A stretch of 64,000 nt of DNA from an uncultured Lachnospiraceae bacterium. GTDB lineage: Bacteria > Bacillota > Clostridia > Lachnospirales > Lachnospiraceae. The translations under genes were made by a program, and so were the position numbers. The stretch covers positions 1 to 64,000 of the forward strand of contig CATJTQ010000158.1 in assembly GCA_949743325.1 (NCBI GenBank), written 5' to 3'. Below, one piece after another: positions 26,192 through 35,610 of this stretch (positions are counted from its first letter, which is position 1; every line of letters begins with the position of its first letter). Under the pieces are notes generated by a model. The model was not told where the DNA came from. It saw only the letters and a program-made list of their open reading frames with translations, and made no database searches.

Positions 26192-28285
26192 ATGGAAAAA
26201 AATTACAAAAGTTTTTCTATGGAACTTGCAGGCAGAACGTTGACTGTCGATGTGGGAAGAGTAGCAAAACAGGCGAATGGCGCGGCATTTATGCATTATG
26301 GTGATACAGTTGTACTTTCAACAGCAACTGCGTCAGACAAACCTAGGGAGGGAATAGATTTCTTTCCGTTAAGTGTTGAATATGAGGAGAAGATGTATTC
26401 AGTTGGTAAAATTCCTGGAGGATTTAACCGTCGTGAAGGTAAGGCATCAGAAAATGCAATTTTGACATCCAGAGTTATAGACAGGCCAATGCGTCCTCTC
26501 TTTCCAAAAGATTATAGAAATGATGTTACGCTCAATAATATGGTTATGTCAGTGGATCCTGATTGTTCGCCAGAACTTACGGCTATGTTGGGATCGGCAA
26601 TTGCCACAGCAATATCAGATATTCCATTTGACGGACCATGTGCAACTACACAGATTGGTTTGATTGACGGAGAGTTAATTGTTAATCCAAATGCGGAACA
26701 AAATCTCATTTCAGATTTGAAACTTACTGTTGCTTCTACTGCACAGAAGGTTATAATGATTGAAGCGGGAGCTAATGAAGTTCCTGAAGATAAAATGATT
26801 GAAGCTATCTATAAGGCTCATGAAGTAAATGGACAGATTATACAGTTTATAAACAAAATTGTTGCAGAAGTAGGTAAGGAAAAGCATGATTATGAGAGTT
26901 GTGCAGTGCCTGAGGAGTTATTTGCGGCAATTATTGATATTGTGCCTCCGCAGGATATGGAAGAGGCTGTATTTACTGATGAAAAACAGGTACGCGAAGA
27001 GAATATACGCCAGATAAAAGAGAAGCTTGAGGAAGCTTTTGCTGAAAATGAAGAATGGCTTGCAGTGCTTGATGAGGCAGTATATCAATATCAAAAGAAG
27101 ACTGTACGAAAGATGATTTTAAAGGATCAGAAGAGACCAGACGGCAGAGATATTACTCAGATTCGTCCGTTGGCAGCAGAGGTTGATATTGTACCAAGAG
27201 TTCATGGTTCTGCTATGTTTACACGTGGTCAGACTCAGATATGTAATGTTGTTACACTTGCACCGCTTTCTGATGCACAGAAAATTGATGGTCTTGATGT
27301 AAATGAAACATCAAAGAGATATATGCATCACTATAATTTTCCTTCTTATTCAGTAGGTGAAACAAAGCCGAGCCGCGGCCCGGGACGCCGTGAGATAGGA
27401 CATGGTGCGTTGGCAGAGAGGGCATTAATTCCTGTACTTCCTACAGAAGAAGAGTTCCCTTATGCGATTCGCTCAGTGTCAGAGACATTTGAGTCTAATG
27501 GTTCTACTTCAATGGCCTCTACTTGTGCATCATGTATGTCTCTTATGGCAGCAGGTGTTCCAATTAAGAAGATGGTTGCAGGTATTTCATGCGGTCTTGT
27601 TACAGGCGATACAGATGATGATTATATACTTTTAACAGATATTCAAGGTTTAGAGGACTTTTTTGGAGATATGGATTTTAAGGTTACTGGTACAGATGCA
27701 GGTATTACTGCAATTCAGATGGATATTAAAATTCATGGTCTTACACGTACAATAGTTGAGGGTGCAATTGCACGCTGCCGCGAGGCAAGAATGTTTATTA
27801 TGAATAATTGTATGAAGAACGCTATTTCAGTTCCTAGAGAAGAAGTTGGTGAGTATGCTCCAAAAATCAGTCAGATTACAATTGACCCAGCTAAGATAGG
27901 TGACGTTGTAGGCCAGAAGGGAAAAACAATCAATACAATTATTGAAAGAACTGGCGTTAAAATTGATATTACAGAAGATGGCGCTGTATCTGTTTGCGGT
28001 GTAGACAGAGATAAAATTGATGAAGCTGTCAAAATGATAGAGATAATAACAACAGACTTTGAAGAGGGACAAGTATTCACAGGTACGGTAATAAGTATTA
28101 AAGAGTTTGGAGCCTTTATTGAATTTGCTCCTGGAAAAGAAGGAATGGTGCACATTTCAAAAATTTCCAAAGAGAGAATTAATAGAGTCGAGGATGTGCT
28201 TACTCTTGGTGATGTTGTTAAAGTTGTATGTCTTGGCAAAGATAAAATGGGACGAATAAGTTTCAGTATTAAAGATGTAAAATAA
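26192..28285 (+). CDS. pnp: Polyribonucleotide nucleotidyltransferase
   Basis: A 697-residue phosphorolytic 3'-5' exoribonuclease of the RNA degradosome. Order: first RNase PH domain (MHYGDTVVLSTATASDKPREG), helical linker, second RNase PH domain (PRVHGSAMFTRGQTQ; GDMDFKVTGTDAGITAIQMD), KH domain (IGDVVGQKGKTINTIIERTG) and S1 domain (GTVISIKEFGAFIEFAPGKE GMVH). The start is ATG 26192 after AAGGAAG; the longer frame from 26102 runs through the rpsO terminator and is not real. Confidence 0.97.
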   Translation: MEKNYKSFSMELAGRTLTVDVGRVAKQANGAAFMHYGDTVVLSTATASDKPREGIDFFPLSVEYEEKMYSVGKIPGGFNRREGKASENAILTSRVIDRPMRPLFPKDYRNDVTLNNMVMSVDPDCSPELTAMLGSAIATAISDIPFDGPCATTQIGLIDGELIVNPNAEQNLISDLKLTVASTAQKVIMIEAGANEVPEDKMIEAIYKAHEVNGQIIQFINKIVAEVGKEKHDYESCAVPEELFAAIIDIVPPQDMEEAVFTDEKQVREENIRQIKEKLEEAFAENEEWLAVLDEAVYQYQKKTVRKMILKDQKRPDGRDITQIRPLAAEVDIVPRVHGSAMFTRGQTQICNVVTLAPLSDAQKIDGLDVNETSKRYMHHYNFPSYSVGETKPSRGPGRREIGHGALAERALIPVLPTEEEFPYAIRSVSETFESNGSTSMASTCASCMSLMAAGVPIKKMVAGISCGLVTGDTDDDYILLTDIQGLEDFFGDMDFKVTGTDAGITAIQMDIKIHGLTRTIVEGAIARCREARMFIMNNCMKNAISVPREEVGEYAPKISQITIDPAKIGDVVGQKGKTINTIIERTGVKIDITEDGAVSVCGVDRDKIDEAVKMIEIITTDFEEGQVFTGTVISIKEFGAFIEFAPGKEGMVHISKISKERINRVEDVLTLGDVVKVVCLGKDKMGRISFSIKDVK

Positions 28286-28319
28286 ATATTATAAGTATTA
28301 TTAATAGAATAATATTATT

Positions 28320-28355
28320 GCAGCTCAAAAGCATTTGCTTTTGGGTTGTTTTTTT
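28320..28355 (+). terminator. Intrinsic terminator after pnp
   Basis: A stem formed by CAGCTCAAAAGCA and TGCTTTTGGGTTG, including G-T pairs, is followed by seven T. It separates pnp from the sporulation operon. Confidence 0.8.
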
Positions 28356-28374
28356 ATGCATAATTTTTGCTTGT

Positions 28375-28396
28375 CTTCATATATTGAGATATGAAG
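28375..28396. repeat. Inverted repeat upstream of spoIIIAA
   Basis: CTTCATAT (28375-28382) and ATATGAAG (28389-28396) are perfect 8-base arms around six bases. It lies about 76 bases before the spoIIIAA start. It could be a regulator site; a clear sigma-E promoter was not identified here. Confidence 0.4.
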
Positions 28397-28471
28397 TATA
28401 GGGAAATAACAAAATTATACTCATTATAGTAAAAATATACTTAATTATGGCATATGAAGGGGTGTGATAAA

Positions 28472-29419
28472 GTGAAAGATATTACAGAAATAACAAAATT
28501 ATTTTCATTGGAAATTAAGGACAGGTTAGACAAACTGTCACTTGAGTTTAATAAAGTATATGAAATAAGGCTTAGGGTAGATCAGCCTCTAATTATTGTT
28601 AGAGAAAATGAGGAAATTTTTTTGGCTGATAAAGGTGGTATTACAAAAAATATTAATGATGCATACATAGTTACCAAAAAAGAATTGCGAGAGACAGTTG
28701 AGTATATATCTAATTTTTCGCTGTATGCATTTGAAGATGAGGTCAAGCAGGGTTTTCTTACAGTACAGGGCGGACATAGAGTTGGAATATGCGGCAAAGT
28801 ATTTTTGGAAAGTGATAATATTAAAAGTATAAAATATATATCATTTATAAATATAAGAATATCTCATGAAATTAAGGGATGTGCAAATAAAATAATTCCT
28901 TATGTTGTTAAAGAGGGGGCATTTTTACATACTCTTATAATATCTCCTCCAAGATGCGGCAAGACTACAATGCTTCGTGATTTGATAAGACAGTTGTCAA
29001 ATGGTTCATCTAATACAAGCGGATATAATATAGGCGTTGTAGATGAGAGATCAGAGTTGGCAGGCTGTTATTTTGGTGTACCTGGCAATGATTTAGGAAT
29101 AAGGACGGATGTGCTTGACTGTTGTCCGAAAATAAAAGGTATTGAGCTTTTAATTCGCTCAATGTCCCCCGATATAATAGCAGTAGACGAGCTTGGAGCA
29201 GGAGATTATTGTGCATTGAACAATGCACTGTTCAGCGGCTGTAAAATATTGGCTACGATTCATGGAACTTCACTAAAAGAAATTGCTGAAAAGCCTGTGC
29301 TTGCAGATATTATAAAAAATAATATATTTGAGAGGTTTATAGTTTTAAAATCTGGTAAGAAAGCAGGGGTTGTTTCAAATATTTATGATGAAAATATGAA
29401 TGATATATGGGAGGGATAA
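28472..29419 (+). CDS. spoIIIAA: Stage III sporulation protein AA (ATPase)
   Basis: A 315-residue secretion-type ATPase that energises the SpoIIIA-SpoIIQ channel between mother cell and forespore. Walker A is SPPRCGKTTMLRDLIR, Walker B is SPDIIAVDELGA, and VVDERSELAG is characteristic. GTG 28472 has GGGG nine bases upstream; the ATG at 28454 has no ribosome site. First gene of a complete eight-gene operon; its stop overlaps the ribosome site of the next gene. Confidence 0.95.
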   Translation: MKDITEITKLFSLEIKDRLDKLSLEFNKVYEIRLRVDQPLIIVRENEEIFLADKGGITKNINDAYIVTKKELRETVEYISNFSLYAFEDEVKQGFLTVQGGHRVGICGKVFLESDNIKSIKYISFINIRISHEIKGCANKIIPYVVKEGAFLHTLIISPPRCGKTTMLRDLIRQLSNGSSNTSGYNIGVVDERSELAGCYFGVPGNDLGIRTDVLDCCPKIKGIELLIRSMSPDIIAVDELGAGDYCALNNALFSGCKILATIHGTSLKEIAEKPVLADIIKNNIFERFIVLKSGKKAGVVSNIYDENMNDIWEG

Positions 29420-29420
29420 T

Positions 29421-29939
29421 ATGGTTAAGCTTGCAGCAGGGATTTTAATAATATTTTCCTGCAGTGCTTTCGGGTTTCTGAAGGCATCGGAAATATATGG
29501 AAGAATTAAGTTTTTAGAAAATGTAAAAAGAATGTTTACACATCTTAGAGGAGAGATAAACTATGCCAAAACTCCAATGATGGAAGCTTTTTATTCAATA
29601 GCTCAGAAGGAGGAAGGTATACTAAAAGATTTTTGCAGTGGACTTGCTGATGAGATTGGTAAGATGGAAGGTAAAAGTTTTAGAGATATATGGATAGAAA
29701 TTACGGACATCAGTTTGACCAAAAGTCCTATGGATAAATCAGATTTAGAGGAGTTTCGAGCTATAGGAGACAAGTTAGGTTTTCAGGATTATGAGATGCA
29801 GCTTGCAGTTGTAGATATTGAGCTGGAATATCTTGAAGAGAAGATAAATAATCTTAAAGTAGAAGTTTTTCAAAAACAGAAAGTTTATCGTGCATTAGGA
29901 GTGTTCAGCGGACTTATGATTACGATTTTGCTTATATAA
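29421..29939 (+). CDS. spoIIIAB: Stage III sporulation protein AB
   Basis: A 172-residue membrane protein with an N-terminal hydrophobic segment (AAGILIIFSCSAFGFL), a cytoplasmic helical domain similar in architecture to type II secretion GspF-like proteins, and a C-terminal membrane helix (ALGVFSGLMITILLI). GGGAGGG precedes ATG 29421. Function follows from family and operon position. Confidence 0.92.
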   Translation: MVKLAAGILIIFSCSAFGFLKASEIYGRIKFLENVKRMFTHLRGEINYAKTPMMEAFYSIAQKEEGILKDFCSGLADEIGKMEGKSFRDIWIEITDISLTKSPMDKSDLEEFRAIGDKLGFQDYEMQLAVVDIELEYLEEKINNLKVEVFQKQKVYRALGVFSGLMITILLI

Positions 29940-29949
29940 GGAGGATTGT

Positions 29950-30147
29950 ATGAGTGTAAATTTAATTTTTAAAATTGCGGCTGTCGGAATATTAGTGTCG
30001 GTATTAAGTCAGATACTTAAACATAGCGGAAGAGAAGAACATGCATTTCTGACAAGCCTTGCTGGTCTGCTGTTAGTGTTGTTTTGGATAGTCCCATACA
30101 TATATGATTTATTTATGACAATACAGCAGCTGTTTGCATTGACTTAA
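29950..30147 (+). CDS. spoIIIAC: Stage III sporulation protein AC
   Basis: A 65-residue protein of two membrane helices (NLIFKIAAVGILVSVLSQIL and AFLTSLAGLLLVLFWIVPYI) joined by the short polar KHSGREEHA, exactly the SpoIIIAC pattern. AAGGAGG precedes the ATG. Embedded component of the feeding-tube export apparatus. Confidence 0.93.
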   Translation: MSVNLIFKIAAVGILVSVLSQILKHSGREEHAFLTSLAGLLLVLFWIVPYIYDLFMTIQQLFALT

Positions 30148-30188
30148 TATAAAATACTATACAGCTGAAATTTATAAGGAGGGATTAT

Positions 30189-30581
30189 GTGGAAATATTA
30201 CAGATAGCGGCTATAGGGCTGAGTGTTGTATTTTTGGCAATTATGCTAAAAAACAGCGGAAGTGTATACAGTATGTATATTGTGCTTGCCGGATGTCTGC
30301 TTATTTTTTACTTTTCAGTAAATCGTTTGTTAGTTGTATTTTCTGCTATTGAGGAAATACAGAGTTATATTCAGATAAGCAGCACATATTTAAATACTTT
30401 GATAAAAATAATAGGAATTACATATATAGCAGAGTTTGTATCATCAATATGTAAAGATGCCGGATATGGTGCGATTGCTGCACAAGTGGAAATGTTTGGC
30501 AAACTTTCTATGCTTGCAGTAAGTATGCCTGTTATTCTTGCATTGCTTAAAACTATCGAAAACATATTGGACATGGCATGA
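30189..30581 (+). CDS. spoIIIAD: Stage III sporulation protein AD
   Basis: A 130-residue membrane protein related to SpoIIIAC at its start, with about four hydrophobic helices and the conserved block YIAEFVSSICKDAGYGAIAAQ. The start appears to be GTG 30189, five bases after AAGGAGGG; the overlapping ATG at 30187 is in another frame. Confidence 0.92.
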   Translation: MEILQIAAIGLSVVFLAIMLKNSGSVYSMYIVLAGCLLIFYFSVNRLLVVFSAIEEIQSYIQISSTYLNTLIKIIGITYIAEFVSSICKDAGYGAIAAQVEMFGKLSMLAVSMPVILALLKTIENILDMA

Positions 30582-30615
30582 ATAATAACTATATCTATTA
30601 AGAGGAGGTGGTGAA

Positions 30616-31833
30616 ATGCGGCATATAGTTCAAATATTATCAATAATAGGAATTATAATTTTTTTCAGTATATTGTATGATGTACAGGCTTTAGAGGCGT
30701 CGGTTAGTAATGGAGATTATAGCGGCACAGAGTACAGTAAAGATTTGCTTATGGATTCTGATAATAATACGGCAGAACTCGATGAAATATCTGTAGAGGA
30801 CATGTTGAGCGGTATAGATGACAGCCAGATTAATGATATGTTAAATGAAATGTTTTCAGAAAAAGTAAGTTTTAATGTGCTTGTCAGGCAGCTGTTAAAC
30901 GGAGAAGTGAAGTTTGATGCAGATTTAATAGTAAGTATGATTAAGTCAGTTTTTTTTCAGGAACTGAGAGACAACAAAAAGTCATTGACAGCAGTATTTA
31001 TACTGTGTGTTATGGCTGCACTATTTTCAAATTTTACTAAAGTATTGGAAAAAGACGGTGTTTCGCAAATTGGTTTTTACATATTATATATGCTATTAAT
31101 TGCCATACTTTTTCAATCTTTTAGTATAACTTATGAGATTGCTTCAACATTGCTTATTCAGATGACAAAGTTTATGAAAGTATTACTTCCGGCTTTTTTT
31201 GTTACAGTTGTGGCGGCAAAGGGAGCGACTACAGCACTTGTTTTTTATGAATTTATACTGACTGCTATTTATATAGTGGAGCTGTTATTGTTAAAATTTG
31301 CGCTTCCTCTGTGCAGCATTTTTGTAGTAATAAATTTAATTAATCAGATATCAAAAGAAGACTTGTTTTCAAAGATGGGAAGTTTAATCAAACAGTTTGT
31401 TTTGTGGTCTATAAAATGGCTGTTTGCAGTTGTAATGGGAATAAACGCCATACACAGTATTTTGGCTCCGGCTGTTGATGAGTTTAAAAATAGTATATTT
31501 CATAAAACTGTCTCTGCTATTCCAGGAATTGGAAATACGCTAAGCGGTGTTTCTGATGTTGTAGTGGGTTCGGGTGTTTTAATAAAAAATGGAGTTGGAG
31601 GGGCTATATTAATTTTGCTGGTTCTTCTTATTGTAACTCCGCTTATGAAATTATTTTTCTGTATGATAATGTACAAAGTAACAGCAGCTTTAATACAGCC
31701 GGTTAGCGATAAGAGAATGATAAATATGGTGGAAACAGTAGGAGATGCTTCATACCTGCTGTTAAAATGTGTCTCATCTGTGTCGGCGCTTTTCTTTCTT
31801 ACGATGGCGATACTTACATTGGCGGCAGGCTGA
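30616..31833 (+). CDS. spoIIIAE: Stage III sporulation protein AE
   Basis: A 405-residue polytopic membrane protein with an N-terminal signal segment (ILSIIGIIIFFSILYDVQA), an extracellular acidic region, and about seven membrane helices after residue 115. The segments LPAFFVTVVAAKGATTA and GVSDVVVGSGVLIKNGVGG fit SpoIIIAE. AGGAGGTG precedes the ATG. A gap of about 120 bases follows before spoIIIAF. Confidence 0.93.
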   Translation: MRHIVQILSIIGIIIFFSILYDVQALEASVSNGDYSGTEYSKDLLMDSDNNTAELDEISVEDMLSGIDDSQINDMLNEMFSEKVSFNVLVRQLLNGEVKFDADLIVSMIKSVFFQELRDNKKSLTAVFILCVMAALFSNFTKVLEKDGVSQIGFYILYMLLIAILFQSFSITYEIASTLLIQMTKFMKVLLPAFFVTVVAAKGATTALVFYEFILTAIYIVELLLLKFALPLCSIFVVINLINQISKEDLFSKMGSLIKQFVLWSIKWLFAVVMGINAIHSILAPAVDEFKNSIFHKTVSAIPGIGNTLSGVSDVVVGSGVLIKNGVGGAILILLVLLIVTPLMKLFFCMIMYKVTAALIQPVSDKRMINMVETVGDASYLLLKCVSSVSALFFLTMAILTLAAG

Positions 31834-31955
31834 TAATTATTTTACAAAAATATTTGGTGAATGATTTGAGGATAAAGATCCGTCAGATGATATTTATGAA
31901 AATTCGATAATATATAAGCTTGCATAGTAGTCTTTAGTTATGAAGGGAGCAAAAT

Positions 31956-32534
31956 ATGAGTGAGGCAATTAAAGACTGGGTATATAACATAGTTTTGTTT
32001 TTACTCTTTTCATCGCTTCTGCAGCAGATCACAGCGGCAAAAAAATATGATAAGTATGTTAGATTTTTCTCTGGTCTTTTGCTTGTATTGTTAGTTATCT
32101 CTCCAATTTTAAGATGGATTGGTTCAGATAAAATATTTGAATTTAATTATTTGGAGGAAAGTTTTTCACAGGCGGCAGCTTACGCGGCGGAAGAGATGGA
32201 CAACATAAAGCTTTTACAGGAGGGTGAAGTGTCAAAAAAATACAGCAGGCAGATACAGCTTTCGCTTGAAAGTATTTTACAAAGCAATGGATATGAACTT
32301 GTGGAAGCAGAAATTGATTTAGAGGATAATAATGATTCTGCATTATATTTTTATCCTAAAAAGATTTACGCTAAAATAACAAGTTTACATAATGAAGATG
32401 AGATTCATATAAAGCCTATTGAAATTGGTTTTTATGATGATGAGGGCTCCTCTGATAATGTCCTGCAGATTAAAAAGCAGATTGCAGAGTTTTTTTCAAT
32501 GGGAGAGGAGGAAGTAACGATTGAAGTTCATTAA
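31956..32534 (+). CDS. spoIIIAF: Stage III sporulation protein AF
   Basis: A 192-residue protein with two N-terminal membrane helices (IVLFLLFSSLLQQI and FFSGLLLVLLVISPILRWI) followed by a soluble domain of ring-building-motif type ending in EEEVTIEVH. GAAGGGAG precedes the ATG. Its end overlaps spoIIIAG by 14 bases. Confidence 0.92.
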   Translation: MSEAIKDWVYNIVLFLLFSSLLQQITAAKKYDKYVRFFSGLLLVLLVISPILRWIGSDKIFEFNYLEESFSQAAAYAAEEMDNIKLLQEGEVSKKYSRQIQLSLESILQSNGYELVEAEIDLEDNNDSALYFYPKKIYAKITSLHNEDEIHIKPIEIGFYDDEGSSDNVLQIKKQIAEFFSMGEEEVTIEVH

Positions 32535-33114
32535 ACAGTTTATGCAAAAAGATAAACTTCTTATTATCTTTCTGGCGGGAGTTTTAATATTTATTGTATG
32601 TATTCCTACAAGGAAAAAAGATGACTCATCGTCTGATGATTCAAGTATAAAAAGTAAACTTAGCGGTGCTTCGAAAAATGAAGATGGCAATAATTTGCAA
32701 AGTTACATAAATGAGGCAGAGTATAAGGCACAGCTGGAGAAAGAATTAAGCAGTGTTCTGTCGTCTGCATACGGTATAGGAAATGTTAAAGTTATGATTA
32801 CTCTTGAGAGTGGAAGTGAGAGTGTTGTAAAGGAAGATACGAAAGTTACCAATTCAACTATTACAGAAGAGGATAAACAGGGAGGAGTGCGTAAGACGAA
32901 AGAGAGCAGTGAGGAAAATACTGCAATTTATGAGAATGAGAGCAGCGCTTCATCACCATATGTAGTAAAAGAGAAGATGCCTGCTGTTGCAGGGGTTTTA
33001 GTTGTTGCAGAAGGAGGAGATAAATCAGAAGTGGTACAAAATATTTCTGATGCAGTTAAAGCATTATTTGATGTTGATGCACATAAGATAAAAGTAATGA
33101 AGATGACGAAATAA
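32521..33114 (+). CDS. spoIIIAG: Stage III sporulation protein AG
   Basis: A 197-residue protein with one N-terminal membrane helix (LLIIFLAGVLIFIVCI), a polar linker, and a ring-building domain (YKAQLEKELSSVLSSAYGIG, then GVLVVAEGGDKSEVVQNI). SpoIIIAG rings form the mother-cell part of the channel. The start is TTG 32521, eight bases after GAGGAGG within the end of spoIIIAF. Confidence 0.93.
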   Translation: MKFIKQFMQKDKLLIIFLAGVLIFIVCIPTRKKDDSSSDDSSIKSKLSGASKNEDGNNLQSYINEAEYKAQLEKELSSVLSSAYGIGNVKVMITLESGSESVVKEDTKVTNSTITEEDKQGGVRKTKESSEENTAIYENESSASSPYVVKEKMPAVAGVLVVAEGGDKSEVVQNISDAVKALFDVDAHKIKVMKMTK

Positions 33115-33143
33115 ATTTTATATTAAGAAGGAGGCAAAAACAT

Positions 33144-33881
33144 ATGAAAAATATTGCCAGAAAGAATCAGATTATTATTACTACTCTCGCTATTATGATA
33201 GCAGTTGCAGGTTTCTTAAATTACAGCAACATGGGAGACAAAAAATCTAAAACTTCATCGACTGATGCAAAAGAGGTGTCTGAGGATAGTGTAGATGTTG
33301 CGGATATTTCTGATGAAGATTTATATGCTCAGGCAAAGGGAGCAATATCATCAACAAATGTATCAAGCGGTGAGTCACTGTCAGATGAAACGCCAGATAC
33401 AATAGAAAGTCTTGACAATGATCCTGATGAAAGTATAAGCGCAAATTCAGAAAATGTTTCAGCGGAAGCAGTTGATTCTTCTTCACAGGCGCCAGGAGAA
33501 GCGGTTCTTGCAAATGCGCCTGCAATTGCCAGTATTACGGACCTTAAGCTTACAAGAGAGCAGGCCCGCTCAAAAAATAAAGAGACGCTGTTAGCGATTG
33601 TGAACAATGAATCTATGTCAGATGAGCAGAAACAAAAGGCTGTAGATGAAATGGTAAATCTTACGGATATATCGGAAAAAGAGGCGGCGGCAGAAATACT
33701 GCTGGAGGCAAAAGGTTTTACAGATGTAGTTGTAAATATTGAGAATGATACGGTAGACGTTATTGTAAATACTTCAGAGTTAAGCGATGTAGACAGAGCT
33801 CAGATAGAAGATATAGTAAAAAGAAAGACAGGAATTTCAGGGGAAAATATCGTTATAACAACACTCAATGGAAGAAAATAA
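33144..33881 (+). CDS. spoIIIAH: Stage III sporulation protein AH
   Basis: A 245-residue protein with an N-terminal membrane helix (IIITTLAIMIAVAGFLNYS), a long acidic Ser/Asp-rich linker (about 35-130), and a C-terminal domain similar to YscJ/FliF ring proteins (EKEAAAEILLEAKGFTDVVV). In sporulating cells it meets SpoIIQ across the intermembrane space. AAGGAGG precedes the ATG. Last gene of the operon. Confidence 0.94.
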   Translation: MKNIARKNQIIITTLAIMIAVAGFLNYSNMGDKKSKTSSTDAKEVSEDSVDVADISDEDLYAQAKGAISSTNVSSGESLSDETPDTIESLDNDPDESISANSENVSAEAVDSSSQAPGEAVLANAPAIASITDLKLTREQARSKNKETLLAIVNNESMSDEQKQKAVDEMVNLTDISEKEAAAEILLEAKGFTDVVVNIENDTVDVIVNTSELSDVDRAQIEDIVKRKTGISGENIVITTLNGRK

Positions 33882-33884
33882 TTA

Positions 33885-33942
33885 AAAAGAATCCCACATA
33901 AATTAAGATTAATAAAACTTGATTTATGGAGGGATTCTTTTA
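33885..33942 (+). terminator. Terminator-like hairpin after spoIIIAH
   Basis: AAAAGAATCCC pairs with GGGATTCTTTT around a 35-base AT-rich loop, and is followed by a short T-rich stretch. Placement directly after spoIIIAH supports a terminator despite the long loop. Confidence 0.65.
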
Positions 33943-34122
33943 TTTGATTGAAGATATTTTTTGAAAAGGGCATTGTCAATATTTCTTATTATCACTTTAC
34001 CATTTATTTTTGTTGTATAGTTTATGGCAAATAAAATCATACATATTTGTGGTGTTTAGGGTTCTGGTACGATAGAACTGGCAAAGTAAATCAGTTTGAA
34101 CGGGTCTGGAGAATAAAACATA

Positions 34123-34167
34123 TTGACATTCTTCTATACGTTGCATATAATATAGATAGTTATCTAT
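34123..34167 (+). promoter_or_regulatory. ars promoter with ArsR-type operator
   Basis: TTGACA (34123-34128), 17 bases, and TATAAT (34146-34151) form a consensus promoter. ATAGATA (34152-34158), GT, TATCTAT (34161-34167) is a perfect dyad directly after the -10, over the start of transcription. This is where ArsR/SmtB repressors normally bind. Confidence 0.82.
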
Positions 34168-34184
34168 GGGAGGTGAGTGACTTA

Positions 34185-34466
34185 ATGCTTGATGAAAAGA
34201 AAACAGCTATTATTTTCAAAGCATTTTGCGATGAAAACCGCATTCGGATATTGAAAATGCTTGCTACAGGTGAGAAATGTGGTTGTAAGTTGTTGGAAGA
34301 AATAAATGTTGCACAGCCTACCTTATCTCATCATATGAAAATACTTTGTGACTCTGGTGTCGTACTCGGGCGAAAAGAAGGAAAATGGACACATTATTCG
34401 ATTTCTCCCGAAGGCGTAAGGATAGCTATTGAATGTTTGCAGAATCTAACGATTATTTCTAGCTAA
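34185..34466 (+). CDS. arsR: ArsR-family metalloid-responsive repressor
   Basis: A 93-residue winged-helix repressor. GEKCGCKLLEEI carries a CxC pair in the position of the arsenite-binding ELCVCDL motif, and the recognition helix is QPTLSHHMKILCDSGVV. GGGAGGTG lies 11 bases before ATG 34185. A longer open frame from 34047 runs through the promoter and is not used. It leads the ars operon. Confidence 0.92.
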   Translation: MLDEKKTAIIFKAFCDENRIRILKMLATGEKCGCKLLEEINVAQPTLSHHMKILCDSGVVLGRKEGKWTHYSISPEGVRIAIECLQNLTIISS

Positions 34467-34537
34467 AATGATAATAAGTCGTGTTTGAAAAGTAATCTTT
34501 TTCTTTTTTACGCACGGCTTATAAAATCTTTATCAAA

Positions 34538-34549
34538 TAGATATATCTA
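34538..34549. promoter_or_regulatory. Second dyad inside the ars operon
   Basis: TAGATATATCTA is a perfect 12-base palindrome 30 bases before the permease ATG. It resembles the arms of the upstream operator (TAGATA/TATCTA) with different spacing, so ArsR might bind here too. No clear promoter accompanies it. Confidence 0.4.
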
Positions 34550-34578
34550 AATTTAACTATGTAAAGGAGCTAGTTCTA

Positions 34579-35592
34579 ATGGAAATTTTAAAATCAGCGT
34601 GGGATTTTTTTCAGGATGAAATTCTAGGTATGAGATGGCTTGACTTTTTAATAGGTAGTTTGCTTGAATTATGCGGTCTTAACGTTGAAAGCAGGATTGT
34701 ACTAAGTGTGAGGTTTTTTATTTATGATACAATCAAAATAATGGTGCTGTTAGGTGTTTTGATTTTGGTTATCTCATATATTCAGAGTTTTTTTCCACCA
34801 GAGAAGACTAAAAAGATACTGGGACATTTTCATGGGATATGGGCAAATATTATATCAGCCCTGCTTGGAACTGTAACACCGTTTTGCTCTTGCTCATCAA
34901 TTCCTCTGTTTATTGGATTTTCGAGTGCAGGATTGCCCCTTGGTGCAACTTTCTCATTCCTTATTTCTTCGCCAATGGTTGACCTTGGCAGCCTTGTTTT
35001 GCTGATGAGTATATTCGGCTGGAAAGTTGCTGTTCTCTATGTTCTTCTTGGATTAGTGATTGCCGTTGTAGGTGGTACTTTAATTGAAAAACTACACTTT
35101 GAAAATCAAGTAGAGGTATATATACGAAATGGTCATTCTATTGATATTTTGCAGGAAGAATTGCACTTCAAAGACCGTATGAAATATGCTTGGGAACAGG
35201 TTGTTTCAACAGCAAAAAAAGTTGTTTTGTATGTATTGATTGGTGTAGGTATTGGAGCTGTCATTCATAATTGGATACCTGAGGATTTTATTGTAAAAGC
35301 ACTTGGAGATAATAATCCGTTTGGTGTTGTACTTTCTACTCTTGCAGGTGTGCCAATGTATGCGGATATTTTTGGTACAATTCCGATTGCTGAAGCGCTG
35401 CTTGCAAAAGGCGCATTGCTTGGCGTTGTCATTTCTTTTATGATGGGAGTAACGACACTTTCCATTCCTTCAATGATTATGCTTCGTAAAGCTGTTAAAC
35501 CGAAACTATTGGGACTTTTTATTGGGATATGTACAATTGGTATTATCGTTGTAGGATATTTCTTCAACGCTATACAATATTTAATTATTTAA
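34579..35592 (+). CDS. arsP: ArsP-like permease (DUF318 family)
   Basis: A 337-residue membrane protein with about eight to ten hydrophobic helices. The diagnostic cysteine block TPFCSCSSIPLFIGFSSAG lies near residue 100; a second half-repeat contains STLAGVPMYADIFGTIPIAEAL and GVTTLSIPSMIMLRKAV. In this family the cysteine motif binds trivalent arsenicals (ArsP exports methylarsenite and similar compounds); some relatives handle other metals. Co-location with arsR and arsC supports an arsenical substrate. AAAGGAG precedes the ATG. Confidence 0.82.
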   Translation: MEILKSAWDFFQDEILGMRWLDFLIGSLLELCGLNVESRIVLSVRFFIYDTIKIMVLLGVLILVISYIQSFFPPEKTKKILGHFHGIWANIISALLGTVTPFCSCSSIPLFIGFSSAGLPLGATFSFLISSPMVDLGSLVLLMSIFGWKVAVLYVLLGLVIAVVGGTLIEKLHFENQVEVYIRNGHSIDILQEELHFKDRMKYAWEQVVSTAKKVVLYVLIGVGIGAVIHNWIPEDFIVKALGDNNPFGVVLSTLAGVPMYADIFGTIPIAEALLAKGALLGVVISFMMGVTTLSIPSMIMLRKAVKPKLLGLFIGICTIGIIVVGYFFNAIQYLII

Positions 35593-35610
35593 TTTTAGGA
35601 GGTTAATATT

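Noticed and set aside
34047..34184. N-terminal extension of arsR
   Set aside because: It would translate the promoter and operator sequence; ATG 34185 has its own ribosome site.
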